Shown here: positions 43,205 to 54,419 of the stretch, piece by piece
Numbering within the stretch: the stretch's first letter is position 1
Layout: every line of letters begins with the position of its first letter
Origin: Lytechinus variegatus
Lineage: Eukaryota; Echinodermata; Echinoidea; Temnopleuroida; Toxopneustidae
Assembly: GCF_018143015.1 (NCBI RefSeq)
Contig: NC_054743.1
Location: 26,597,934 to 26,661,933, forward strand
Direction: 5' to 3'
DNA: 64,000 nt
Program-made: the position numbers and the translations under genes
The notes under the pieces: model-generated
What the model saw: the letters and a program-made list of their open reading frames with translations, nothing else
Database searches by the model: none
What the model was told of the DNA's origin: nothing

Positions 43205-44285
43205 GTAAGAGGAAAAATCAGGCCTATTAATTAGAGAAAGTCTACTCAAGAGTCAACTTATATTTGATCAATTCAGATAAATGAGGGAAGCATAATCTTT
43301 TGTACGAATTGAATTCATTAACAAACTTCATTCATATGGCATGAATATTTTGTTTTAAAAATATATAAAATGATAACATAAACAAGAACATTCATAACTG
43401 TATGTCGTTAAAATTTGTAATACGTCAATACATAGATTTCTAATTATCATAAAGATATACATCTATATACAAAGAGAAATGACGAATTGAAATTTAACAT
43501 AAAGAAGGTGTAGCATAATGCAATATACATTAGGTATCCTGTGACGTCACTCCCAGCTGCCCATATGGCATCATACCATGTAATAAAGATTCTATCCCAT
43601 GGGATCTGACGATAAATTGATTACACAGGAATATCATTTTCTAATGAAAAGAAATTGGAAATATATTTTTATTATCTCATAACAAATAGGGGAATGTAAC
43701 GTCATCGTATCCTGCTCTACTTTCACTGAATCTTCACGAACATATATGCATTCTCAACGTTAGGTTGAATTTCTCCTTCAATAATAAAACAATAATGACA
43801 AAATACATTCTGAAATTATTACAGCAAACAAAGAAATATTCGTTTGATTGTTATGTTTTTTTTAATAATCTGAAAACAAGTAAATAAATGATTATCGTTC
43901 GCGGGCATAACTATTCACATTTTAATGAGTACGTACCCTATAACAATCAACACTATAAGAGCACCAAAATTTATTCTATAGATTACTGTTAAAAATCCTC
44001 TTAACCGCTTAGTTTAGATAGATCTGAATTTTGCTGAAAAATAATGATAATAAAATACTTTTTTCTGATTCCTTCGTTTTGACATTTTTGAATTATTGAC
44101 TGATCAGTGCCAAACACGCATGCTATTCATGCTCGATGTACCACACAGTTCAATGTGGAAGGAGTCCGACTTGAAAAGATGTTGGATCGTTTCCTGTTAA
44201 TTAAGCTAGAGGTCAATGCACCTGGCAAGAACATGAACATTCGCTTGACATAAATGAATCATGAAATAACAGTGGATCGATTGAT
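43205..44285. other. Intergenic DNA, no recognised feature
   Basis: AT-rich; no gene, RNA or repeat supported. Confidence 0.5.
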
Positions 44286-44289
44286 AGGT

Positions 44290-44950
44290 ATCCCTATGTT
44301 CTACTGAAAAAAAAAACACTTTGTGTGCCAGAGTGTGTTCACAGTGTGGAACACAATGTGAAATCACCTTCAGATTGTTCAATTTGAGCATGTCAACACA
44401 CTTTTACTCCATACACATATCTCTACTGAACAGAACATGCTGTCCAACAGTGTGGGCCACAGTATGTTCACAGTGTGGAACACAATGTGAAATCCCTTCC
44501 CGGAATCCCCTTCACATACAAATTTAAATTTGAGCATGTCAACACACCTTCACTCCACACACATCCCTACTAAACAGAACAGGCTGTCCAACAGTGTGTC
44601 CACAGTATTTTCACAGTGCGGAACACAATGTAAAATCACCTTCACATTGTTAAATTTGAGCATTTCAACACACCTGCTCTCCATACACATATCCCTACTG
44701 GACAGAACACAGTGTCCCACAGTGTGTTCACAGTGCGGAACACAATGTCAAATCACCTTCACACTGTTGAATTGGAATATGTCGACAGTGCTGTGAATCA
44801 CATATTCACATATAGTCCAACGTGTGAACAGTCAGACCGTTGAGGTGTCCAAAGTGTGAAAATATCTCCACACTGTTGAAATTTAATATGAGTGTGAATA
44901 ATATTTTCACATAGTCCACCATGTGAACACACTGTGATCACACCATGTGA
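44290..44950 (+). repeat. Short array of the ~120-bp CACAGTGTGGAACACAATGTG repeat
   Basis: About four units (near 44330, 44460, 44610, 44730) with the phrases GTGTTCACAGTGTGGAACAC, AATTTGAGCAT and TCCATACACATATC. It ends in a distinct segment GTCGACAGTG...GTGAATCACATATTCACAT...GAGGTGTCCA that also closes the large array at 57290. Confidence 0.88.
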
Positions 44951-45184
44951 CATAGTTGTTTTCAAATTTTTTTTTTTAATTATTCGTTATCATTATCCGT
45001 TTATATATGTGTGGGAGTGTGTGTATGTGTGAGGGTGGGAGGTCGTTTGTGTGTGTAGTCATATAGATACAACGATAGATGGACAAACAAATAGGAATAG
45101 GATTCGGTTTGAACGGAGCGACGTCTCCAATTATTAAGAGCTTAACAATTACGGCGGTGTCATCGAATTCTCACTTGCTTGCAC

Positions 45185-45320
45185 ATAATGTACAGGGGCC
45201 GCGGGGGGGGGGGGGGCTGGGGGCTTCAGCCCCCCCCCCCCCCACTTTTTTCTAAACCCGTGTACAAAAAACGTAAAAAATTACCATGTGATTGTGATTT
45301 TTTGCATGGTCAGCCCCCCC
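45185..45320 (+). repeat. GGGCTTCAGCC-TTGCATGGT dispersed repeat, copy 2
   Basis: Same phrase order as 24705-24800, here with G and C runs of 14 or more at 45201 and 45229 and an AC run at 45319. Confidence 0.7.
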
Positions 45321-45365
45321 CACACACACACACACACACCATTCTACATGGTACCGTCCATTTAG

Positions 45366-45480
45366 GTGATGAATATTAAGGACGCTATGCCTCCCGGTTG
45401 GACTCGAACATACAACCCTTTATTTACAAGGCGAGACTCAGAACCACTAAACCACAACGCTTCCGTACAGACGCGATTAC
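45366..45480 (-). mobile_element. tRNA-like/SINE fragment (minus strand)
   Basis: On the minus strand A-box-like TGTGGTTTAGTGGTT and B-box-like TGTTCGAGTCCAACC are correctly spaced, but the acceptor stem does not pair. I read it as a tRNA-derived repeat and not a tRNA gene. Confidence 0.55.
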
Positions 45481-46159
45481 GGTAACAAATTTCCATGGGG
45501 GGTGGGAGGCGTGTTAACAAATATACATACATCAACATACTTTGGCAAAGTCCCCGAAACCTTCTCATTCATGTACGCCCGGAAAATGGAAAATGTTATG
45601 TAATCCAGCGTATATGTTCAAAAGTATTACATAATATGACTAACCCACGTCATTGGATGTGAAGTCATCACAATCACTTTCTAGTCGACAATTTTATCAG
45701 AAGCTGATGTTGAAGAAAATGGGCAGCGAGTTGGCCGCAAAGCTCAGATATACAGTTATTATTTTCACAATTCAGGGGGCCAGCAAATTTTTATCCGCCC
45801 TCATAGGGTAGCTATGGGCTCGGCGGGGGGGGGGCATGACATTCCACCCCCTGCATAGACCGGCGAACTAAACAGACGTAAGAAATGAAATAAAGCAAGA
45901 AATAAACAACTTTTGTACAATATCATCTGATTAATGACCAAATGTCGCAAAGTTTACAATCAAAGAAATCATCGAAGCTGTTTGCCACTTGAGTCAAAGG
46001 TCGGGATATCATGTCTAACATTTGACGTTCTTTACAGGTAAGGTCACAATAGGTCATTTAGGCCTATATTAGGCAGAAAGCAAGAAACCCGGTGGCTTAA
46101 AAAAATCAGTAATTTTTGTTTATGATAAATCATGAGTAGGGCATGTTATTTTTGTGTTA

Positions 46160-46524
46160 TCATTTAGCGTTCTGGATAACAAATGTTTTCCATGGGTTCA
46201 TAAATTGAACAGTCCCGTCATCTGCAAGGTGGCAACATTCCGGTGATTTCAAATAAGAGATGACGTCATCACAGAGCTGCGCAGGTGCAGTGCTCCGGAA
46301 GTCGATCGTATGCGTCAGGAAGTCGAGTATGTGATTGCCCTCGGCAGATGACTCGTCGAAGACGGAGCTGATGTCGGCCGATGATGACTGCGCATGGACG
46401 TCGTACGGGAGACCAAGGGTCTTTAACGATCGTTCAACGTCGGAGCTGTTCACAACTGTGATGTGAGGATTGTGTTCGATAATGACCGGGAAATTTTTGA
46501 TGAATTTCGTGTTGCTGGATTGGT
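46160..46524 (-). CDS. HNMT: HNMT-like exon 4
   Basis: 365 nt from acceptor CTTTCTTTCAG to TGA at 46162-46160, reading DQSSNTKFIKNFPV to KTFVIQNAK. It aligns with the human C-terminal third. Confidence 0.94.
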
Positions 46525-47942
46525 CTGAAAGAAAGTAAATATAAATCTATAAACGTAAAAATCAATATAGCGGAGGGAAAGATTAAAACGATAATGCTAT
46601 AAACATTATGTAAGCCGCCAAAATACGAAGAATAGGCACAATGGCAATGAAGTTTGATACAATATACGCCTGTATGTAATATTTTTTTTAGTAATGATAT
46701 GATCGACTTATTTGATTTGGTCTTGACAATATTTTTATAAGCCCTGTATTGTATGACTTTGGACTTAGCTAAGTGTCAATTTGCCTGTCCCTGTTTCTAT
46801 TTTGTTTGGCATTTATACTTTTTATTTTATTCTCTTTTTTTCTTATCTATCTGGCCGGGTATATTAAAAAAAAGGCTTTTTATAATATCGAATTTGCAAT
46901 AACAGTTTAAGCTCCATTTGAATGGCTGATCGCAAGTTTGTTAAGGAAAATTTGGATTAAAAAAAAAAGAAATCATGAAACTGGATCCTTCATGTTGTTT
47001 TCACCTCATATCATTTTCGGGTTATTTTCTAGATCTTCTTTTCAATATTATTGGCGGGGTCAGTATATATTGATGAATGCATGTCATATTCGACAATTAT
47101 CTGCAACTAAATAATATGCAACAACAATCCAATTTCTTGATTGTTTATAGTTTACCAGTTGTGACGGCTATCATCAACACGCCTCCGTCATCGAGCAAGC
47201 CATGAAAGAATCGTATGGTGTCTTCCATGTCACTGGCGTAATACAATGAATGCACCGCGCTGATGAAATGAAAATTATTCGGCTGTTTGCCCCCTTTCTG
47301 TTCTTCATGATCTTTCTGAAACGTCTGCATCGTCTGCTCCTTCCAGTCAAATTGAATATCTGGGGAGAATAAGAGGAATTTATACAGAGAGTGGCGGCAC
47401 CCTGCAGAGGGGGGGGGGGGCAATGGGGTATCAACCCCCCCCCCTTGCTGACCAGAAATTTTGAACAATTATGAAAAGATTGTAAGGTATATATAGTTCG
47501 CCCTTTACCTCATTTTTTTTTCTCTTTTCACTCCTCTTGTCCCCTTCCCTCCAATATTGGAATTAAAGTAAACTTGTAAACAATAGAATAAAATAGCAAG
47601 CAATAATGTAAGTAATTGTAACGTGAAACTGTGACACCGAAGCATATGGCGAGTTTTATAGTAAAATATAAGAATTATACTCGACGAATCTTTTTTGGCA
47701 ATTTATATCGATGAAGAAGTTGTGGAGGAAAATAAATAGGGAAGAATAGAAGGGGAGGAGGAGGAATATGAGGAAAATAAGACGAAAACGGAAAAGAAGA
47801 AGTAGAAGTGGTACTTCTACTATTGCTACTATATATAGTATTATTATTATTATTATTAGTAGTAGTAGTAGTAGTTGTATATTGGTGGTGGTTGTTTAGT
47901 AGTAGTAGTAGTATACTGTAGTAGTAGTAGTAGTACTGGTAC

Positions 47943-48004
<62 letters not shown>

Positions 48005-49394
48005 TACTGTAGTAGTAATAGTAGTACATGTAGTAGTAGTACTGGTACTAGTAGTACTAGTAGTAGAAGTCATGGTAGTTGTTGTTGCTGTGGTAATAGT
48101 GGTTTGTTATAGCCAGGTAAAGGCAGTAGTAGTAGAAAAAAGTATTGATAGCAGTAGTAAATAGTTAAAACTTCGGAACCATACCTTTGATCCCATCTTC
48201 CGTTAAAAGAAGAGATTGGTAACGCTGGATGAAAGATTTCGCTGGTTCAACAACGGTATGATGGATGCATTTGTAACGCATCGAGATTTGCCGGAGCAGC
48301 GAACTTTCAAATTCACCTACAAACAGAATTGTTATTGTTGTTGTTACTTGTAATGATTGAATTGATATCATTATATGATAATTGTGATCAAATATGATGG
48401 TAGAATTTTCATTTTCTAAAAATTCTGAATGTCGAAAAGTCTTTAATATATATTTGTTTTTATTATCTGTGAATAAAATCAATCTCAAATCAATCACAAT
48501 ATTGACGAGATATAAGAAACAATCATATGATAGAATAGCAACAACAAAATAATATTCTTAAAGGGGGTAGTAGAATGTCGAAAAGTAAGAAATACATCAG
48601 AAACATTTAAAACAAAATAGTGAAATGCATTAGTGCCTAAAAGAATATCTTGCGCCCCCCTTTTTTTTTTGCTTGATCAGAATCTTAACAGAACACTTAA
48701 CTCTTTTGGTACGTCAGTTTGATGGAATTAAAGCACAATCATAGCATAATCAGTTCCTTATGAATTTAATTTTTAGGTAAATTTACTAAATTATACAATT
48801 TTATTATTATACAATTGTTATTATTATTATTATACAATTTCGTCTGAAAAATACGTGGTGGATTGCATAAAATGAACACCATGGGAGGGGGGGGGGGGTG
48901 AGTCTCTCTTAATGCTCTTGGCTCGACAAATTAGATGTTAAAAATACACCACCATTAACTCACCCGTTCCGCTACCTATACCGAGTGAGAAAAATGTATT
49001 GGCAGATTTATTCAGAATTTTCGATTGCATTTTATCGATGACGAGTCTAGGTGTTCAAAACACACCGATACATTAACTCACCCGTTCCACTACCTATACC
49101 GAGTGAGAAAATGTATTGCCAGATTTATTCAGAATTTTCGATTGTATTTTATCAATGACGAGTCTAGGTGTTCAAAACACACCGATACATTAACTCACCC
49201 GTTCCGCTACCTATACCGAGTGAGAAAAATGTATTGGCAGATTTATTCAGAATTTTCGATTGCATTTTATCAATGATGAGTCTAGGAAAGACTTGTTCTG
49301 CCCAGGCTCTATCCACTTCTGTTTTTTTGCATTTTCGACAGAAGAGTTGAAAGATTTTCTTGTAGTAGTCGCCGTTCGTTGTTATGCTTCTCAT
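46160..49394 (-). CDS. HNMT: Histamine N-methyltransferase-like SAM-dependent methyltransferase
   Basis: Cytosolic Rossmann-fold methyltransferase; the vertebrate enzyme transfers a methyl group from SAM to the imidazole of histamine. Four exons, 49394-49199, 48316-48185, 47359-47156 and 46524-46160, all joined in phase 1, give 298 aa (human 292). Landmarks are the SAM-binding FFSLGIGSGTGE (human LSIGGGAGE), HHTVVEPAKSFIQRYQ (human NNEVVEPSAEQIAKYK), FHFISAVHSLYYASD with FFHGLLDDGGVLMIAV, and a C-terminal SADISSVFDESSAEGNHILD, FLTHTIDFRSTAPA, KTFVIQNA. The human binding residue Gln143 appears to be His here, while Glu28 and Asn283 have plausible counterparts, so substrate specificity may differ. 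The start ATG 49394 matches the MRS of the human N-terminus; an upstream exon adding a few residues cannot be excluded, since an acceptor (CACTATAG) lies at 49406. Confidence 0.92.
47156..47359 (-). CDS. HNMT: HNMT-like exon 3
   Basis: 204 nt from acceptor TTATTCTCCCCAG to donor GTAAAC, reading DIQFDWKEQTMQTFQ to LMIAVTTG. It includes SAVHSLYYA, where human has MIQMLYYV. Confidence 0.93.
47795..48075 (+). repeat. AGT triplet microsatellite in HNMT intron 2
   Basis: A long AGTAGTAGT run with interruptions (ACTGGTACTAGT), about 110 bp 3' of HNMT exon 2. Confidence 0.95.
48185..48316 (-). CDS. HNMT: HNMT-like exon 2
   Basis: 132 nt from acceptor TGTTTGTAG to donor GTATGG, reading GEFESSLLRQISMRYKC to LLTEDGIKG. 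Confidence 0.92.
48938..49285 (-). repeat. Tandem triplication of HNMT exon 1 3' end plus splice donor
   Basis: Three units of 117-118 bp (49285-49168, 49167-49051, 49050-48938). Each encodes SKILNKSANTFFSLGIGSG and a GGGTGAGT donor (exon ends 49199, 49082, 48964). Only the first unit is joined to the rest of the exon; reading through its donor meets TAG, so only that donor gives an intact protein. Confidence 0.93.
49199..49394 (-). CDS. HNMT: HNMT-like exon 1 (SAM-binding loop)
   Basis: 65 codons plus one base, MRSITTNGDYYKKIF to LGIGSGTG, ending at donor GTGAGT (49198). The acceptor at 49406 and 11 nt of 5' UTR precede the ATG. Confidence 0.88.
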
Positions 49395-49788
49395 TTTTCC
49401 CAGTTCTATAGTGAAAATAAAAATGAAATGAAATACATAAATGGATAGATATTGGATAATAATTATGAAGGGGTGCAACATATTATGCAATTAAACAAAT
49501 CATTATTGTGTAATCAGAAAATCAACCTATTGATCCAAATGGAAATGAAATGTCGGTTACAGCAAACTGGTCTGGGTTATACTTTTGCGTCGGTTTCATT
49601 TTAGAGGTTGATTTGAATCAAATAGGCTTTCATTACATTGTATAATGATGATAACGATGCCATTCTATTCATCCATCATGCCCAAGGTAGCCACTGGCGC
49701 ACAGGAGGGATGGGGTGGGGAGCCATGCAGCCCCCGGAAAAGAAATCAACTATGATTTATTTTTAATGGATATATATATATATATATA

Positions 49789-50060
49789 TTGTAAAGAAAT
49801 GGATGAAGAGAACAATGGTAGGTGTAGCTTAAATCAAGGTTCCCCAGAGCTATCTACCCTTTGGAAAAATTGGTGATGCCGAAAAAATGTCTCTGCCGGA
49901 AATCGAACCCGGGCCCCCAGCTTTGAACGCCGGTGCCTTAACCACTAGACCACAGAGACGGGTTAGTGGCTAGGGTGAGCCCGATCCGATTGACCGTCAG
50001 ATAGACAGATTTTCGACACTATACCAATTATATTTTCCTTTGTCGGGTGAAGGTGAGTTT
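49789..50060 (-). mobile_element. tRNA-carrying dispersed repeat, copy 1
   Basis: Colinear with 61286-61560: CTCACCTTCACCCGACAAAG, GGTATAGTGTCGAAAATCTG, GACGGTCAATCGGATCGGGC, the tRNA-like gene, TTTTTCGGCATCACCAATTT, CTCTGGGGAACCTTGATTTA and CCATTTCTTNACAATATA. It abuts a TA run at 49770-49788. Confidence 0.9.
49889..49959 (-). tRNA. tRNA-like gene, anticodon UCA (repeat-borne)
   Basis: 71 nt with a 7-bp acceptor stem (GTCTCTG/CAGAGAC), D arm TGGTCTAGTGG (A box), anticodon stem CCGGC/GCTGG with loop GTTCAAA, and T arm CCGGGTTCGATTTCCGG (B box). The loop places UCA at 34-36, so it would read UGA. It is probably a repeat-borne tRNA derivative, related in sequence to Glu- or Asp-type tRNAs, and not a housekeeping gene. 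Confidence 0.6.
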
Positions 50061-50064
50061 TGAA

Positions 50065-52435
50065 CAATGACAAGCCGCCATGCCTCAGCTGGATCAAAGC
50101 TATTGCTTTGATACAGTACATGTATGAGAGAAGAAATACAAATGTGTAAATGTGTGTATATATATATAAATATATATAAATATATATATAAATATATACA
50201 GTGATATTTGAATTTTCATTAATTTATTTATTTTTCCCCTGGATTTCCTTTTTACTAATATCAAGTAACACATTCAAAACTGAAAATCGACCCAAGTAGG
50301 TATAATGGATTTACGATACTTTCTCATATCGCATTTTAATGTATAGGAAAATTCACCTCCTAGCACTAAACATAGACATGGGAAGAAGTTCATATTCCTA
50401 AAGGCATTTGAGTTTAATAAGTAATTCTACTTACCTATACTTCTTCCCGAAATCTAGAGCAAAATAAGAATTATCGGGTTTAATTTTGTAACACCAACTC
50501 AACAGAATTGTACAATCTTAGTTTGGCAGAGAATATTAAGACGATAATAACAAGTCTTCTTAACGCCAATGCTCGGCTCCTGCCCATGCTCAATATGCTA
50601 TAGGCCTATACATCTTTATAGGTGGTATGTCAGAACTTTGCTCCCGCGGTCAAAGGTCAAGTTCGACGACGTTATCGGGTGAGAGGCTCACAAGAAGAGG
50701 CCAAAGAATAAATGCAAAACAAGTATTTGATCCGATAACCGCACTTGATGAATAGTTTGTTATTCATTAACGTATAGATTCAGTGACCAATGCATTTTTT
50801 TAGATTTCTCAATGTGCTTATTCCACAACAGAAATATCAATATAAATTGTAACTCACGTCTATCATGCCTATAGAGCCTTTTATCAATGAGGCCGCAGTG
50901 TGTTATATTGCTTTTTTTTGTTTCAATATTTGAAAAATATTTACTGTGAATGACGTTCATTTTACCGTTTTATCAGCTACTATATATAATTTCATTTATA
51001 GAGATCTGAATGAAATAATTTTCATTAATCTACATAATCATAGTTCTATATTTACATACTCATAACTGTAAATTGCATTCAATTAAATTCCATTCTAAAC
51101 GTCAATTTCCTTCCTACGCATTACTCTAACTCTCCTTCTCAATATCTTGTTCAGCATGATGATGAATATCATACACACCTAAAGCTCGCAGGGTTAGACA
51201 AATCTTTCAACAACCTCTTCGGCAAAGCCGAATATCAACATTCACATTTATCATAATGTACGTTCACCAGACTGCTACACTATTGTATGATAACCAAATA
51301 ACGTTTTGCATGGTAATACTTAACTCAATAATGAAATGAAATTATCACGATCATAAAATATTCATTTTAGTCTTGTTTATAATACAAAAAATCGAATCAC
51401 AAACAAATCAGACCAGATATTATTCAGCAAATACGCATTCAAAAATATGAATATATAGATTGTGAAAATATGAAATATGAAATATCTTATATAAAACTTA
51501 TTCCACAATGTCATCGCGACACATTCCGTAAATGTGTTGATGTTATGTTTTGCAAATGGGCTTTGTATAATTTACTTATCAGTAAATCAGGTAAGATACA
51601 AAAGACGTAAATCTTGAGCTTTAGTGTTCTTTTTGGGTTGGTAATCCCATGACCATAATCATAAATAAAATCAGTACATCCCTGGCGAAGGGTGATTATG
51701 ATGATCAATTTTCATTGAAAACCAACTAAAAAGAATCAAATGGACAAAAACAGTTTTTCTTGACATATACATGTATAGAAGCATAGGTTCTAAAAATCCA
51801 CCTTCACATTCGATTTTGTTTGTTTTGAATAATATTTTAATTTTCTTCCTCTTTAAAATCAATAAGTTTACAATCACAATTCATATAATAAAGATTCTTT
51901 GCATGTATACAATCAAACAAATGAATATATCAATGAGATTACAATTTTTTTAATGATTACAAATGAAATTAAACTGCCAAATTTCTCTTCTATAACAATG
52001 TGAAAGCAGAGGAAAAAACCCATATCAAACGACAAAATAACAAAGAAAAAAAAACTTTGTAAAGGATGACTTTTTTCCCTGAATAGAATAGAAATAATCT
52101 CTTTTGCACATAATAATTGTAAAATAAATAAATTTTAAAAGGGATAAAATATTATTTCAAAGGTTAATAAGAGGAAGATTATTATCATAAAACATTCCTA
52201 TACACACTCACCTAAACCCCCATACCCCCTCCCCCTCATCTCTCTCCCCAAACACTCACACAAGCTCACTTCAACTCACCATCACCCACAGCTCCCCCCC
52301 CCCTCTTCCAAGTCATAGAACTCACACATCCATCTACACACGTACACCCACACACGATGCATCCGGCTCTGGTACAACTATCTGTATTTGAACAAATAAA
52401 CAACACAAAACAGAAATAACATGAAGCAACCAATA
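50065..52435. other. Intergenic DNA, no supported gene
   Basis: AT-rich, with short TATAAATATATA runs at 50155-50205 and a CA-rich stretch at 52200-52350. Confidence 0.5.
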
Positions 52436-52439
52436 CATC

Positions 52440-53535
52440 CATGGTATTAAGAAAGGTGTGCATTGATTTGTTCCCATTTCCTTAAGTGCATCCCCAGCTT
52501 CCCTTTTTTAAACGCTATTTGATATTCCATGTCTCTAAACTCTTTAACCAAATGTGTCACTTTCTGTACGGTTGGCAATATTCCTTGTTTTCTTGAACTA
52601 AAAATAATATACTTGATTAAGAATATAATACAGTTTATTAAAGCTACCCTTGTAGTATTTCTAGATATCCCCATGAAAATTGTTTTCCAATTGTCAGCGC
52701 CAAGTTCATTCAGTTGAAATATTTTACTCATCTCTTCCTATAATTGCTTAACTTCAGGACAATGAAAAAATAAATGTTGGTAAGTCTCAACTTCTTTTTT
52801 TACAAAAGGAGCACAAATTATCTGTCTCAAAACCAAATTTAAAAAGTTCCCTTTTCATGTACACAGCCCCTTTTAATTGTTTGTATTGAAATTCTCTGTG
52901 TTTATTGCATAGCATTGCACATTTCAGTCTCAGAAATACTTCTTTCAGTTCCCCCATTCCCAAATTATATTCGGTTTGCCCATCTGTAACATGAAATACA
53001 TAATCAATTTGAAAATTTTCAATGAAGTGGTCATATATCCGTCTAGATTTTATATCACATAGTTTCTGAACATGCCCACATATCATCAATTGAATTTCAA
53101 AGTTGTCTGTATCCATTTCCATAAAATCACCTTGTATCCACTCTTCTGTTATTACTGAAAATATCTTTTGAATTTTGAGCAAGTTTTCAGATGAAAATTT
53201 TAGATTATACCAATATGACTGGTCTTAATTGACCTCCAACTATTATATCCGAGACCTTAACTATACCTTTCTGAAATAATTCAATATAAAAAGGTCTTAT
53301 TATTGAGGCATATACGCTTGTTATTAAAAATAATGGGATTACTTTTCCCTCCAAAATGTCTACACTTATCCAATTCGTGCCATGCCTTCAACATATCTTT
53401 GTAAAATAATGGTATTCCTTTCAAATTCATTCTACTCGTATCATAATCACACAGAAATATGATTCGACCACAGAAATATGATTCGAATGAACCCATTTTG
53501 AGAAGTATAGCCCCTCTTAGACAAGAAGTGTGCAT
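52440..53535 (-). pseudogene. L1/Tx1-like LINE ORF2 C-terminal remnant
   Basis: The minus-strand frames 53535-53281, 53182-52787 and 52731-52447 follow each other with shifts and stops. The first has LKGIPLFYKDMLKAWHEL, a post-RT pattern of L1/Tx1 ORF2. The second ends in LCSFCKK, and after a frameshift continues ETYQHLFFHCPEV, making a CCHC knuckle. The third is a helical C-terminus. There is no RT core; it is 5'-truncated and inactive. Confidence 0.78.
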
Positions 53536-53579
53536 TAATAGAGAAGATGTACCACGAACAAAATAATCATCTCGCGCCT

Positions 53580-54380
53580 TATTATTTTACATTTACAACG
53601 AACAATAAAAACATATTGATTATATAACCAATTACTTATTCATTTATTGGTATATATGCACATAAAAATTGGCCAGCAGCACATGCTGAAAGCGTCAATG
53701 GTCAATTTACAAAAAATCATGAAGTACAAATATACAAATATAACAAAGCAAATGAACAAAAACGTAGTTACAGTATCAATTTTGAATCATTTTTGTTTGT
53801 TAATTCAACTTTTAAATAAATTGCTTTAGACTTTTTCTACTTATTAATGAATTCGTTTGATTTTATTTGATAACCGAATCACTTATGTATTTATTAATTT
53901 GTATAAAAATTTATATGATTTCTCTATAATTCCGTATACGTGTGCTGTAAAAAATACATTGTTTTGTAGCCCAATTGTACAGTAATAGAATTAACGAAAG
54001 ATTAATTAAATTATAAATGTGATGTAAAAGCTGCATTTTTTACGGTTAATCCATTGACGTAACAGTGGAAAATCGCGACCATCAAATTGTACCCTTAATA
54101 AGGTAAATTTCTGGGCAGCTTTCTGCGCGACTTCCCATCGTGTACAATTTTAATGTCTATTGTAGATTAGCATTTCACCGTCAAATTTGGTCTTTCTTAC
54201 ATTCATCGCATTCCAGGAGCACTCGAAAAAACTATTGTCAAACAGCAGAATTAGATTTATTTGCTATTATATTTTTTTCAATAATTGCACACGTTAGTTG
54301 CAATAATGCATATAGCATTTTAAATTTCTTTGATGCAAGAGCAATGAAGATAATCTCCGAACTTCCATATAAGGTAGGTA
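53580..54380. other. Intergenic DNA left of the large satellite array
   Basis: AT-rich; no recognised feature. Confidence 0.5.
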
Positions 54381-54419
54381 AGTCGCCATAGACCAATCAG
54401 CCATGTCATCGGTCAGGCA

